Shown here: one piece after another, positions 43,424 through 51,516 of the stretch
Layout of the letters: each line of letters begins with the position of its first letter
Numbering within the stretch: the first letter of the stretch is position 1
NCBI RefSeq assembly: GCF_013267595.1
Contig: NZ_CP054011.1
Location: 1,316,147 to 1,380,146, forward strand
Reading direction: 5' to 3'
Length of the DNA stretch: 64,000 nucleotides
From: Prevotella melaninogenica
Lineage (GTDB): Bacteria > Bacteroidota > Bacteroidia > Bacteroidales > Bacteroidaceae
Program-made: the position numbers and the translations under genes
Notes under the pieces: model-generated
What the model was told of the DNA's origin: nothing
The model's database searches: none
The model's input: the letters and a program-made list of their open reading frames with translations, nothing else

Positions 43424-43908
43424 TACAAGCCCTGCCTATGTGCCCAATCAATCGCACCTTGATGCGTTGTCATCTTTACGTTCTTATAGTTTCCCTCTAT
43501 TGTACGAGTTGCTGTACCTTCTTTCCAAATATATTTATAACGGAGTTCTATCTCATTTGCACCCGTCTTGAGAAGATAAACATAACTTCCTTTCTGGAAA
43601 AGATGATCACCATAGCTGTATAGACCACCAACTGCAGAACCACCAGCAACCCAATCACCGCCCTTTGTTAAGTCAACAATCTGTCCAGCCTGACTCTTAG
43701 GAATAAAGAAAGAAACCATTTTACCCGAAATATCCAATGAATAGTTAACACCGATTCTACCTCCAAAATCACTGTAAAGAACAGGACTTATCCCATTGTT
43801 TACATCATTGTCATCATCACTACCACAAGCACTAAGGCTAAAACACATTACCAATGCAAAAACACTGGATACAAGGACATAAGTCCACTTCTGAATACTT
43901 TTACGCAT
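43420..43908 (-). CDS. Small secreted lipoprotein, unknown function
   Basis: 162 residues. A lipoprotein signal (VLVSSVFALVMCFSLSAC, lipidation Cys about 29) is followed by GSDDDNDVNN, an acidic stretch typical of surface-exported Bacteroidetes lipoproteins. The remaining 120 residues are beta-rich with no known motif. The stop codon lies in the terminal inverted repeat of the adjacent MITE-like element, so the last residues may have been reset by its insertion. A TATCTTTG promoter box is at 43940-43947. Confidence 0.72.
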   Translation of the reverse strand: MRKSIQKWTYVLVSSVFALVMCFSLSACGSDDDNDVNNGISPVLYSDFGGRIGVNYSLDISGKMVSFFIPKSQAGQIVDLTKGGDWVAGGSAVGGLYSYGDHLFQKGSYVYLLKTGANEIELRYKYIWKEGTATRTIEGNYKNVKMTTHQGAIDWAHRQGLY

Positions 43909-43939
43909 ATGATCTATTTTTTTATAGTTAATCTAATTG

Positions 43940-43947
43940 CAAAGATA
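43940..43947 (-). promoter_or_regulatory. -7 box of the lipoprotein gene
   Basis: TATCTTTG on the minus strand, 31 bases before the ATG at 43908. Confidence 0.55.
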
Positions 43948-44198
43948 GCGCAAATATTGCAAATAAACAAGACATAAACTACTTTTAAACAGAACTCAAC
44001 ACACATAAATATAAGACTTTATAACTAAAAGTGAGCATTATAGCCGATAAAACTTAAATCATACGTTCTCTATTAGATCGTATTACCCTTAAGCAAGTAA
44101 GCGCCTACATCGAATAACCATTAATTACTTTTTGACAGTATGACTCTTTTTTAACAACAAGTTGATATCTCCCCCATCATATATTGCATGGCGATTAG

Positions 44199-44263
44199 CG
44201 CTCAACACCATTGGTGCTTACCAACAACACCACTCGTGCTGAGCATCAACACCACCGCAAAAC
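44199..44263. repeat. CACCAATGGTG palindrome array, copy 5
   Basis: AGCGCTCAACACCATTGGTG, then TTACCAACAACACC, then ACTCGTGCTGAGCATCAACAC. The palindrome cores are CACCATTGGTG and an eroded second copy. Between 43948 and 44198 nothing is recognised. Confidence 0.65.
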
Positions 44264-44359
44264 ACTACTAACAAGCATACACAAGAATGTTTATCAGACA
44301 GCACAAAAGGCAATCACAATTACAATTGACAAACAATAAAATTATAAAGTATGAGATAT

Positions 44360-44461
44360 AAATTTTGAATCAAAACTAATCATAATTATGAATTATGGTT
44401 TATAAATTGAGAGTTAAAACTAATCATAATTATGAATTATGAATTATGAATTATGAATTAA
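44360..44461. repeat. CATAATTATGA array, copy 2
   Basis: Two 41-bp units (ATAAATT...AAAACTAATCATAATTATG) are followed by four ATTATGA units. They are the reverse complement of the array at 15138-15270. They end just before the argS promoter. Confidence 0.75.
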
Positions 44462-44497
44462 CCCCTCTCCTCCTTCCGTTATTTGGCTGATTTTCCG

Positions 44498-44505
44498 TAA
44501 CTTTG
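44498..44505 (+). promoter_or_regulatory. -7 box of the argS promoter
   Basis: TAACTTTG, 24 bases before the ATG at 44530. A TTTG lies at 44482 but the spacing is short for a -33. Confidence 0.55.
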
Positions 44506-44529
44506 CAGACAGATAAAAAGAAACAAAAG

Positions 44530-46350
44530 ATGAAGATAGAAGAGCAAATTACCGTTGCTGCACTTGCAGCTGTAAAGGAATTGTATGGAACAGAAGTTCC
44601 TGAAAAGATGATTCAGCTGCAGAAGACACGCAGCGACTTTGAGGGTAACCTCACACTCGTCACCTTCCCATTGCTGAAGACTTCACACAAGAAGCCTGAA
44701 GATACGGCACAGGATTTAGGTGAATACCTAAAGAAGAACTGTAAGGCTGTAGCCGACTTCAACGTTGTAAAGGGCTTCCTCAACCTCGTTATTGCACAAG
44801 CTGCATGGACAGGTCTGTTGAATGATATCAACGCTGACGAGAAGTTTGGCGAGAAGCGTGTGACAGACGAGAGTCCATTGGTGATGATTGAATACTCTTC
44901 ACCTAACACAAATAAGCCACTTCACCTTGGTCACGTACGTAACAACCTCCTCGGTTGGTCGTTAGCACAGATTATGGAGGCTAACGGTAACAAGGTGGTA
45001 AAGACGAATATCGTTAATGACCGTGGTATCCACATCTGTAAGTCAATGCTGGCTTGGCAGAAGTGGGGCAATGGTATCACACCAGAGCAGGCTGGCAAGA
45101 AGGGCGACCACTTGATTGGTGATTTCTACGTACTCTTCGACAAGCACTACAAAGAGGAGTGCAAGCAACTGCAGGAGCAGTATGAGAAAGAGGGTATGAC
45201 AGCCGATGAGGCAAAGAAAAAGGCTGAACATGAGGCTCCGTTGATTAAGGAGGCACACGACATGCTCGTGAAGTGGGAAGCTAACGATCCAGAGATTCGC
45301 GCTTTGTGGGAGAAGATGAACAACTGGGTATATGCTGGTTTCGACGAGACTTACAAGGCTATGGGCGTTGGATTCGATAAGATTTACTACGAATCAAACA
45401 CTTATCTTGTTGGTAAGAAGAAGGTGGAAGAAGGTCTTGAGAAGGGACTCTTCATCCGTAAGGAAGACAACTCAGTATGGGCTGACCTCACAAATGAGGG
45501 TTTGGACCAGAAACTTCTGCTACGTAAGGACGGTACATCGGTTTATATGACACAGGATATTGGTACTGCAGAGATGCGTTTCAATGACTACCCTATCGAC
45601 AAGATGATTTATGTTGTTGGTAACGAGCAGAACTATCACTTCCAAGTTCTTTCTATCCTCTTGGACCGTTTAGGCTTCAAGTGGGGTAAAGACCTCGTAC
45701 ACTTCTCATACGGTATGGTTGAATTGCCAAACGGTAAGATGAAGAGCCGCGAGGGAACAGTGGTTGATGCAGATGACCTTGTTGCTTCAATGATTGAGAA
45801 TGCGAAGAGTCTTAGCGAGGATAAAGTGAACAAGTTGGAAGGTATCACTGAGGAAGAGAAGAACGAGATTGCACGTATCGTGGGTATGGGTGCCTTGAAA
45901 TATTTCATCCTTAAGGTCGATGCGCGCAAGAATATGCTCTTCAACCCTGAGGAGTCTATCGACTTCAATGGTAACACAGGACCATTCATTCAGTACACTT
46001 ACGCACGTATTCGCAGTATTCTCCGTAAGGCTGAGGCACAGAATATCACCTTGCCAGCGACACTTAACGACGATGCTCCACTGAACGAGAAGGAGATTGC
46101 ACTCATCCAAAAGCTCAACGACTTTGGTGCTGCTGTCGCTCAAGCTGGTATTGACTATAGTCCAAGTGGTATTGCTAACTACTGCTATGAGCTGACAAAG
46201 GAGTTCAACCAGTTCTATCATGACTACAGCATCCTCAACGCTGACACCGAAGCAGAGAAGATTGCCCGTCTGATGATTGCCAAGAATGTGGCTAAGGTCA
46301 TCAAGAACGGTATGGCATTGCTCGGTATTGAAGTGCCTGAGAGGATGTAG
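44530..46350 (+). CDS. argS: Arginyl-tRNA synthetase
   Basis: 606 residues from the ATG at 44530; nine open codons upstream lie within the promoter. The N-terminal additional domain is followed by the class I HIGH motif as SSPNTNKPLHLGHVRNN (HLGH, about residue 133). The KMSKS loop is replaced by the ArgRS form GKMKSREGTVV (about 405). The C-terminal DALR anticodon domain ends LLGIEVPERM. It charges tRNA-Arg. Length fits the family. A GC-rich palindrome follows the stop at once. Confidence 0.95.
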   Translation: MKIEEQITVAALAAVKELYGTEVPEKMIQLQKTRSDFEGNLTLVTFPLLKTSHKKPEDTAQDLGEYLKKNCKAVADFNVVKGFLNLVIAQAAWTGLLNDINADEKFGEKRVTDESPLVMIEYSSPNTNKPLHLGHVRNNLLGWSLAQIMEANGNKVVKTNIVNDRGIHICKSMLAWQKWGNGITPEQAGKKGDHLIGDFYVLFDKHYKEECKQLQEQYEKEGMTADEAKKKAEHEAPLIKEAHDMLVKWEANDPEIRALWEKMNNWVYAGFDETYKAMGVGFDKIYYESNTYLVGKKKVEEGLEKGLFIRKEDNSVWADLTNEGLDQKLLLRKDGTSVYMTQDIGTAEMRFNDYPIDKMIYVVGNEQNYHFQVLSILLDRLGFKWGKDLVHFSYGMVELPNGKMKSREGTVVDADDLVASMIENAKSLSEDKVNKLEGITEEEKNEIARIVGMGALKYFILKVDARKNMLFNPEESIDFNGNTGPFIQYTYARIRSILRKAEAQNITLPATLNDDAPLNEKEIALIQKLNDFGAAVAQAGIDYSPSGIANYCYELTKEFNQFYHDYSILNADTEAEKIARLMIAKNVAKVIKNGMALLGIEVPERM

Positions 46351-46385
46351 CCCCACCCCGACCCTCCCCGAAAGGGGAGGGAGGC
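46350..46385 (+). repeat. GC-rich palindrome after argS
   Basis: GCCCCACCCCGACCCTCCCC then GAAA then GGGGAGGGAGGC. The core CCCTCCCC-GAAA-GGGGAGGG is a perfect 8-bp stem with a GAAA tetraloop. It starts on the last base of the stop codon. Confidence 0.88.
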
Positions 46386-46478
46386 AAATAGGATAAGAAA
46401 GGTCATAGTAGCCCTTTTTGAAGAGATGGGAGGGAAACTAATTGGACAAGAGGGATAAAAGTAAGACTTGATTAGACT

Positions 46479-47378
46479 ATGTATATCTACGAAACGGCTG
46501 ATGAGATAGAGTATGAATTGCTGAAAGCAAATGCTATAAAAAACAGGCAGCACTCTACACAAGCAGAAAACCTACTTTGGTTATACCTAAAAGGAAAACA
46601 AAGTGGTCACAAGTTTCGTAGACAACATATCATCGGACAATATATTGCTGACTTCATCAACCTTAAGTATAAACTTATTGTTGAAATTGATGGTAAGTAT
46701 CATTTTAATGATGAACAGATTATAAAGGATGAGGAACGGACTCGTGACCTTGAGCAATGGGGTTATACTGTCATCCGGTTCACTAATGAAGAAGTCTTCA
46801 ACCATCGGGAAGAAGTTATCCAGAAGATTAAAGAAACTATAATGGCAATAGACTCACATAATACAACCCAAACAGGTGATTCTCTAATAAATACTCCATC
46901 GAATTCTCAAACAAACACTCAGTCAGCTATCCGACCACAGCAGACTGGGGCTTCCCCCCTTTCGGGGGGATTGAGGGGGGCTGGGGCTTGGGCTGTTGAC
47001 GCAGCTTGTTCTGGCAATCCAGGACCTATGGAGTATCAATGTGTCGACCTACAAACAGGGGCGAGAGTATTCCATTTTGGTCCGGTAATAGGAACAAACA
47101 ATATTGGTGAGTTCCTCGCTATTGTTCATGCTTTGGCACTGATGGAGAAGCAAGGTATCAAGGATAAGGTTATTTATAGCGACTCTTATAATGCTATCTT
47201 ATGGGTGAATAAAAAACGTTGTAAAACCACACTTGTCCGCAATGCAAATACCGAACAACTTCATCAAGTCATTTCTCGCGCGGAACATTGGCTCCAAACG
47301 CATAAGGTTACAACACCTATTATAAAGTGGGAAACTAAGCAGTGGGGGGAGATTCCTGCCGACTTCGGAAGGAAATAA
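46479..47378 (+). CDS. DUF559 endonuclease-like domain fused to RNase H
   Basis: 299 residues. Residues about 1-120 form a DUF559 (Vsr-like) nuclease domain: AENLLWLYLKG, HKFRRQHIIGQYIADF and KLIVEIDGKYH give the conserved E, D and E-x-D pattern. A disordered linker (about 125-170) contains TGASPLSGGLRGAGA, encoded by a GC-rich palindrome. Residues about 171-299 form a type I RNase H with all four acidic residues: AVDAACSGNPG, NNIGEFLAIVHAL, IYSDSYNA and PADFG. The ATG-initiated frame needs the fusion; the only other start for the RNase H part is a TTG inside the palindrome. I infer an in-frame insertion of a DUF559 unit at the 5' end of an RNase H gene. Confidence 0.8.
   Translation: MYIYETADEIEYELLKANAIKNRQHSTQAENLLWLYLKGKQSGHKFRRQHIIGQYIADFINLKYKLIVEIDGKYHFNDEQIIKDEERTRDLEQWGYTVIRFTNEEVFNHREEVIQKIKETIMAIDSHNTTQTGDSLINTPSNSQTNTQSAIRPQQTGASPLSGGLRGAGAWAVDAACSGNPGPMEYQCVDLQTGARVFHFGPVIGTNNIGEFLAIVHALALMEKQGIKDKVIYSDSYNAILWVNKKRCKTTLVRNANTEQLHQVISRAEHWLQTHKVTTPIIKWETKQWGEIPADFGRK
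46947..46988 (-). repeat. GC-rich palindrome in the DUF559-RNase H linker
   Basis: CCCCCC-TTTC-GGGGGG (46954-46969) plus flanking GGGGCTT and ATTGAGGGGGGCTGGGG. Read on the minus strand it gives the same GAAA-loop hairpin as the copies after argS and the fusion gene, with opposite orientation. Confidence 0.8.
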
Positions 47379-47379
47379 A

Positions 47380-47416
47380 GCCCCACCCCGACCCTCCCCG
47401 AAAGGGGGAGGGAGAC
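47380..47416 (+). repeat. GC-rich palindrome after the DUF559-RNase H gene
   Basis: Nearly identical to the copy after argS: GCCCCACCCCGACCCTCCCC, GAAA, GGGGGAGGGAGAC. It starts two bases after the stop codon, so the fusion gene is flanked by direct copies of one element. Confidence 0.88.
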
Positions 47417-47425
47417 AAATTAGCG

Positions 47426-47511
47426 TATGGTTTGCTATGGAAACTGATTTGAGGGAGGAAAGTTTGCCTATGGTTTGCTATAGAAAAAAGATTTGAGGGA
47501 GACAAACTTGC
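47426..47511. repeat. Tandem duplication of a 43-bp unit
   Basis: TATGGTTTGCTATGGAAAC and TATGGTTTGCTATAGAAAA start two units (47426 and 47469), each ending in GATTTGAGGGAG...AAGTTTGCC or CAAACTTGC. Confidence 0.65.
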
Positions 47512-47556
47512 TTAAGATTTGGTACAATAAGTTATTTCGAGAATAACAATAGAAAT

Positions 47557-47596
47557 AAAAAACTCCAGTAAGTTCTCACTTACTGGAGTTTTTTAT
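47557..47596. terminator. Bidirectional terminator between the fusion gene and fabI
   Basis: AACTCCAGTAAGT (47561-47573) pairs with ACTTACTGGAGTT (47578-47590), loop TCTC, with A and T tracts on either side. Confidence 0.88.
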
Positions 47597-47710
47597 TATT
47601 TCTCTTATAACCTTCCTCAACAAGCGTATAAAGAGGAGTTACATTAAATAGTAGTAGAGAATTACATCTATAAAGACAATCCCCTTTATCCTACCCATCC
47701 TCTATTTGCA

Positions 47711-47741
47711 CTCCCCTCCCTTCGGAGGGGTTGGGGGAGGC
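47711..47741 (-). repeat. GC-rich palindrome after fabI
   Basis: On the minus strand: GCCTCCCCCAACCCCTCCG then AAGGGAGGGGAG, six bases after the fabI stop codon. The same orientation relative to the gene as the other three 3' copies. Confidence 0.85.
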
Positions 47742-47747
47742 TTTTCA

Positions 47748-48605
47748 CTATCCGTAGATAATATTACCGTTCTCGTCCTTATACTCATCGAGACCCTTCT
47801 CGTATGTAGCCATAGCGCGGAGGCTCATACCTACATTTGAGAAACCACCATCGTGGTAAAGGTTCTGCATTGTCACCTTACGGGTGAGGTCAGAGAACAT
47901 TACGATACAATAATCAGCACACTCATCAGCACTTGCGTTGCCCAATGGAGACATACGATCAGCAAAGTCGAAGAGCTTATCCATACCCTTCACACCTGAA
48001 CCAGCAGTTGTCATTGTTGGTGACTGAGAAATAGTATTGATACGTACGTGCTTCTCACGACCATAAATATAACCAAAGCTACGACCGATACTCTCCAACA
48101 ATGCCTTAGCATCAGCCATATCATTGTAACCGTAGAAGGTACGCTGAGCAGCTACGTAAGAGAGTGCAAGGATTGAACCATAGTCGTTGATAGCATCAAG
48201 TTTCTTAGCACTCTGAATCATCTTGTGGAATGAAACAGCTGAGATATCGAGTGTACTGTCAAGCATCTTATAGTCCAAGTCATCGTATGTACGGTGCTTA
48301 CGCACGTTTGGTGACATACCGATAGAGTGCAGAACAAAGTCAATCTTACCACCCAAGACCTCCATTGAGCGCTTGAATACGTTCTCCAAGTCCTCAACGT
48401 TTGTTGCGTCAGCAGGAATAACCTCGCAGTTTAACTTCTCTGACAGTGCATTTACTGTACCCATTCTTACTGCGATAGGAGTATTTGATAAAGTGATCAT
48501 TGCACCTTCCTCAACTGCTCTTTCAGCAACTTTCCATGCGATTGACATCTCGTTGAGGGCTCCAAAAATAACACCTCTTTTACCTTTTAATAAGTTGTAA
48601 CTCAT
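47748..48605 (-). CDS. fabI: Enoyl-[acyl-carrier-protein] reductase [NADH]
   Basis: 285 residues. The start MSYNLLKGKRGVIFGALNEMSIAW holds the short-chain dehydrogenase NADH loop of the FabI type (GxxxxxSIAW). The active-site pair is YGYNDMADAKA (Tyr-x6-Lys). It performs the last reduction in each round of type II fatty acid synthesis and is the target of triclosan in other bacteria. Length is a little above E. coli FabI (262), as is common in Bacteroidetes. It stands alone and a GC-rich palindrome follows the stop. Confidence 0.94.
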   Translation of the reverse strand: MSYNLLKGKRGVIFGALNEMSIAWKVAERAVEEGAMITLSNTPIAVRMGTVNALSEKLNCEVIPADATNVEDLENVFKRSMEVLGGKIDFVLHSIGMSPNVRKHRTYDDLDYKMLDSTLDISAVSFHKMIQSAKKLDAINDYGSILALSYVAAQRTFYGYNDMADAKALLESIGRSFGYIYGREKHVRINTISQSPTMTTAGSGVKGMDKLFDFADRMSPLGNASADECADYCIVMFSDLTRKVTMQNLYHDGGFSNVGMSLRAMATYEKGLDEYKDENGNIIYG

Positions 48606-48856
48606 AATCTTCGTTATTCAAATTTGGTGTAAAGGTAAACAAAAAAGGTTGATTTGCCAAGAAAATACACAGAAATTACATCTAAATGCTATCCATAAGT
48701 GACAATTTGCACCTTTTCACATTCCCTCACAAGCCAAACTAAGCAAAACACATCACCCTCTTTTCAAACAATCCTAAGCCTATTTTCAACTTCTCAGAAC
48801 TATCAATATTCAAAAGACTATCCCCCTTTTTTCATCATCAGAATTATCCTTTCTCA

Positions 48857-48949
48857 AATTATTTTCATGAAAAGAAATAATTATTTTTCTTCATGAACAT
48901 AAATATTTCTTTTCATGAAAATAAATTCTTCTTGTCGTGAAAATAATTC
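48857..48949. repeat. TTTTCATGAAAA cluster, copy 3
   Basis: Four inverted boxes (ATTTTCATGAAAAGAAAT, TTCTTCATGAACATAAAT, CTTTTCATGAAAATAAAT, TGTCGTGAAAATAATTC) in the same order as in 39347-39436. It ends 35 bases before the IS target duplication. Otherwise 48606-48984 contains only AT-rich sequence. Confidence 0.75.
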
Positions 48950-49050
48950 CGAAGTGATAATTATCTGTAGTTACACAGCAATGCTTTCTAACTAAAGTTT
49001 CCCACCCTCAAAAAGTTGGCTTAAAATAACAGTTTCTCAATAATTATTGG

Positions 49051-49058
49051 TAACTTTG
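49051..49058 (+). promoter_or_regulatory. -7 box of the IS4-type transposase gene
   Basis: TAACTTTG with TTGG just upstream, about 46 bases before the ATG at 49105. Confidence 0.5.
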
Positions 49059-49412
49059 TAGTGCTTTATTACATTGATTATCAACAAATTAAAGAGTAAC
49101 TGTTATGGATGCAAAATTAGACAATTTAAGCGAGATATCCAAGCTTTTAAGTGTTAAAAGTAAGATGAGTAGCGATATTCTCTCACTTTTCTCAAAATTT
49201 GGTTTTGGACGTCTGCTCTGTAGGCTTTCTTTGGAGAAACACGATGGTATCTCTGCTGTTCAACAGATTCTTTCCCTTTGTCTTTTCCGTATTAATGGTG
49301 AGACGATACACTCCATATACAAGAAGAATTTCTACCATCTTCTCACCACTGGAAAGAACTGCTATTATCGTATGATGGTCAGGCAGGCAATGAATTGGCG
49401 TCGTTTGCTTAG

Positions 49413-51516
49413 CCCAAGTTTAACCGGCAAAATTATTTTTCATAAATTTTCGGGATGTTTTGTGTAGTATCAATTTGATAAATGATTGATAATCAAGTAT
49501 AGGGTATTGTAACGAGGAGTAAAATCTGATTTGTAGGACACAGCCATATCAAAAATATTTTGTTACTTTGCACTCATGCACGCAAATGTACAGACACGAT
49601 TCAACCCTGCCACAGGCGACATGGCTCCTTATTATCGCATCAAGGAGTCATATCGTGACGTGCAGGGTCATGTACATTCGCTAATTCTGTTGAACATAGG
49701 TTTTGAACCTTCACTTACTGCTGTACAGGTTCGAAAAATTGCATACGCTCTTACCGAACGCTTCAAAACCAGAAGTACACCCTCGCTTTTCAAAGAACGC
49801 CTTGAGGGACTTACTCCTATTGAACAGGCAAAGGCTGACGAATGGTGGAGCCGTATGGAGAAAGAAGGTGGAATCGATCGGTTTAATAAGGAAGAGCAGA
49901 AGTCGCTGAGAAAATATGAGAACTACATTGACCTCGAGACGGCAAACTATACTGACGCAAGGAATGTTGGTGCAGAGTGGCTCTGCAAGCAGACGATAGA
50001 CAAGCTGCAGTTAGAGGGTTTTCTGCGCAAAAACGGCTGGACGGAGAATGCGATACACACGGCTTTGTCAGCATTGATTGTTCGCACGGTATATGCAGTC
50101 TCTGAACGTTCATCTTATTATTATTTGCGCGATAACTCAGCTGCTGGCGAACTTTACAGTGGAGTTCCTGGCTGGACACCAGGGATCAATTCTCTGTATA
50201 AAATCACTGACAAGTTGTATGAACTAAAGGAACAGTTAGAGCGTCATCTGTGCAGCGTTACTGACGATATCTTTAATATAGACAACAAGTTGATGCTCTT
50301 CGACTTAACCAACTTCTATTTCGAGGGTAGTAAGCGTAATAGCGATAAAGCCAAGTTCGGTCGTTCAAAAGAAAAACGCTCTGACTGTAAGCTACTTGTA
50401 CTTGCATTATGTATCAATCAAGAAGGTTTTATACGTTATTCTTCTATCTTAGAGGGTAATACAGCAGATCCCAAGTCTCTACCCAATATGATTGATACGC
50501 TGGCAAAGAGGAATCCATCACGAACCAAGGATACGCTTGTTGTCATGGATGCAGGTGTTGCCACGGAAGAGAACTTGGAGCTAATAAAGAAAAAGGGTTA
50601 CAATTATCTCTGCGTATCCCGTACGAAAATGAAAGACTATACGCTCAGTGATGATAACAAGAGTGTTACGGTAATGGATGCCCGTCGGCAGAAGATAACG
50701 CTGAAAGAGGTTAAGACAGAGGATGATGAGGATTATTATCTCGAAATAACATCTCCTTCGAAAGCTATGACAGAGTCGTCCATGAACAGGGTTTGGAAAG
50801 AGCGTTTTGAGATGGAACTGCAGAGGATAAACGAAGGAATCTCCAAGAAAGGTGGAACAAAAACCTATGAAAAGGTTGTTGAACGTACAGGACGTGCCAT
50901 ACAGAAGTACCCTTCTATAGCGAAGTTCTACCAGATAAGCTACATAAAAAATGAGAAGAAACCCAAGGAGATGCTACGTGTAGACTGGGAGATAAAAGAC
51001 CTCTCGGCAATGGAATCTGGTCATGGAGTCTATTTCCTCCGCAGCAATGTCAGGACACTTTCTGAGCGTGTGACATGGGAATACTACAATCTCATCCGTG
51101 AGATAGAATGTACGAACAGACAACTAAAGAATGATCTCAACCTCCGTCCTATTTATCATCAGAAAGATGAGCGAAGCGACGCACACCTTTTCTTCGGTTT
51201 ATTAGCCTACTGGGTGGTAAACACCATCCGTTGTCAATTAAAACGAGAAGGAGAATCCTGTTACTGGACCGAGATAGTACGACGTATGAGCACCCAAAAG
51301 CTCGTCACCACAAAAGGGAAGAATCCATTAGGTGAAACCATCGAGATGCGCCAATGTGGTAGTCCTTCGAAGCAAGCAAAACAAATATACGATAAGTTGA
51401 ACTTAAAACACTCACCATTCAAAAAGAATAAAATTTGTAGGACACAGAGTCCATAAGAAAAACGAGGAAAGTATGGTGACAGCAACAATTAGGCGAAGGT
51501 GGGTGTTAAACTTGGG
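49413..51516 (+). mobile_element. IS1634-type insertion sequence nested in the IS4-type element
   Basis: 2104 bp. Ends are CCCAAGTTTAAC (49413-49424) and its complement GTTAAACTTGGG (51505-51516), 12-bp perfect inverted repeats. The flanking duplication TTAG lies at 49409-49412 and 51517-51520 (TTAGC if one terminal base is assigned differently). It carries one long transposase gene. Deleting the element restores the outer transposase frame exactly. A 15-bp direct repeat ATTTGTAGGACACAG also lies inside, at 49529-49543 and 51433-51447. Confidence 0.92.
49576..51456 (+). CDS. IS1634-family DDE transposase
   Basis: 626 residues, beginning MHANVQTRFNPATGDMAPYYRIKESYRD. DDE residues are in MLFDLTNFYFEG (Asp about 246), LVVMDAGVATEEN (Asp about 325) and the C-terminal REIECTNRQLKNDL (Glu about 514), followed by a helix DAHLFFGLLAYWVVNTIRC. 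The frame is intact, so the element may still move. The promoter-like TACTTTGC ends only a few bases before the ATG. The stop lies 60 bases before the right end. Family call rests on overall sequence pattern, as I could not search. Confidence 0.88.
   Translation: MHANVQTRFNPATGDMAPYYRIKESYRDVQGHVHSLILLNIGFEPSLTAVQVRKIAYALTERFKTRSTPSLFKERLEGLTPIEQAKADEWWSRMEKEGGIDRFNKEEQKSLRKYENYIDLETANYTDARNVGAEWLCKQTIDKLQLEGFLRKNGWTENAIHTALSALIVRTVYAVSERSSYYYLRDNSAAGELYSGVPGWTPGINSLYKITDKLYELKEQLERHLCSVTDDIFNIDNKLMLFDLTNFYFEGSKRNSDKAKFGRSKEKRSDCKLLVLALCINQEGFIRYSSILEGNTADPKSLPNMIDTLAKRNPSRTKDTLVVMDAGVATEENLELIKKKGYNYLCVSRTKMKDYTLSDDNKSVTVMDARRQKITLKEVKTEDDEDYYLEITSPSKAMTESSMNRVWKERFEMELQRINEGISKKGGTKTYEKVVERTGRAIQKYPSIAKFYQISYIKNEKKPKEMLRVDWEIKDLSAMESGHGVYFLRSNVRTLSERVTWEYYNLIREIECTNRQLKNDLNLRPIYHQKDERSDAHLFFGLLAYWVVNTIRCQLKREGESCYWTEIVRRMSTQKLVTTKGKNPLGETIEMRQCGSPSKQAKQIYDKLNLKHSPFKKNKICRTQSP

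Noticed and set aside
44360..44461. A small RNA or riboswitch upstream of argS
   Set aside because: The sequence is a simple AT-rich tandem repeat shared with 15138-15270 and ends before the argS promoter.
46990..47378. An independent RNase H gene
   Set aside because: No ATG precedes the domain and the only alternative is a TTG inside the palindrome, so the fusion is the simpler reading.
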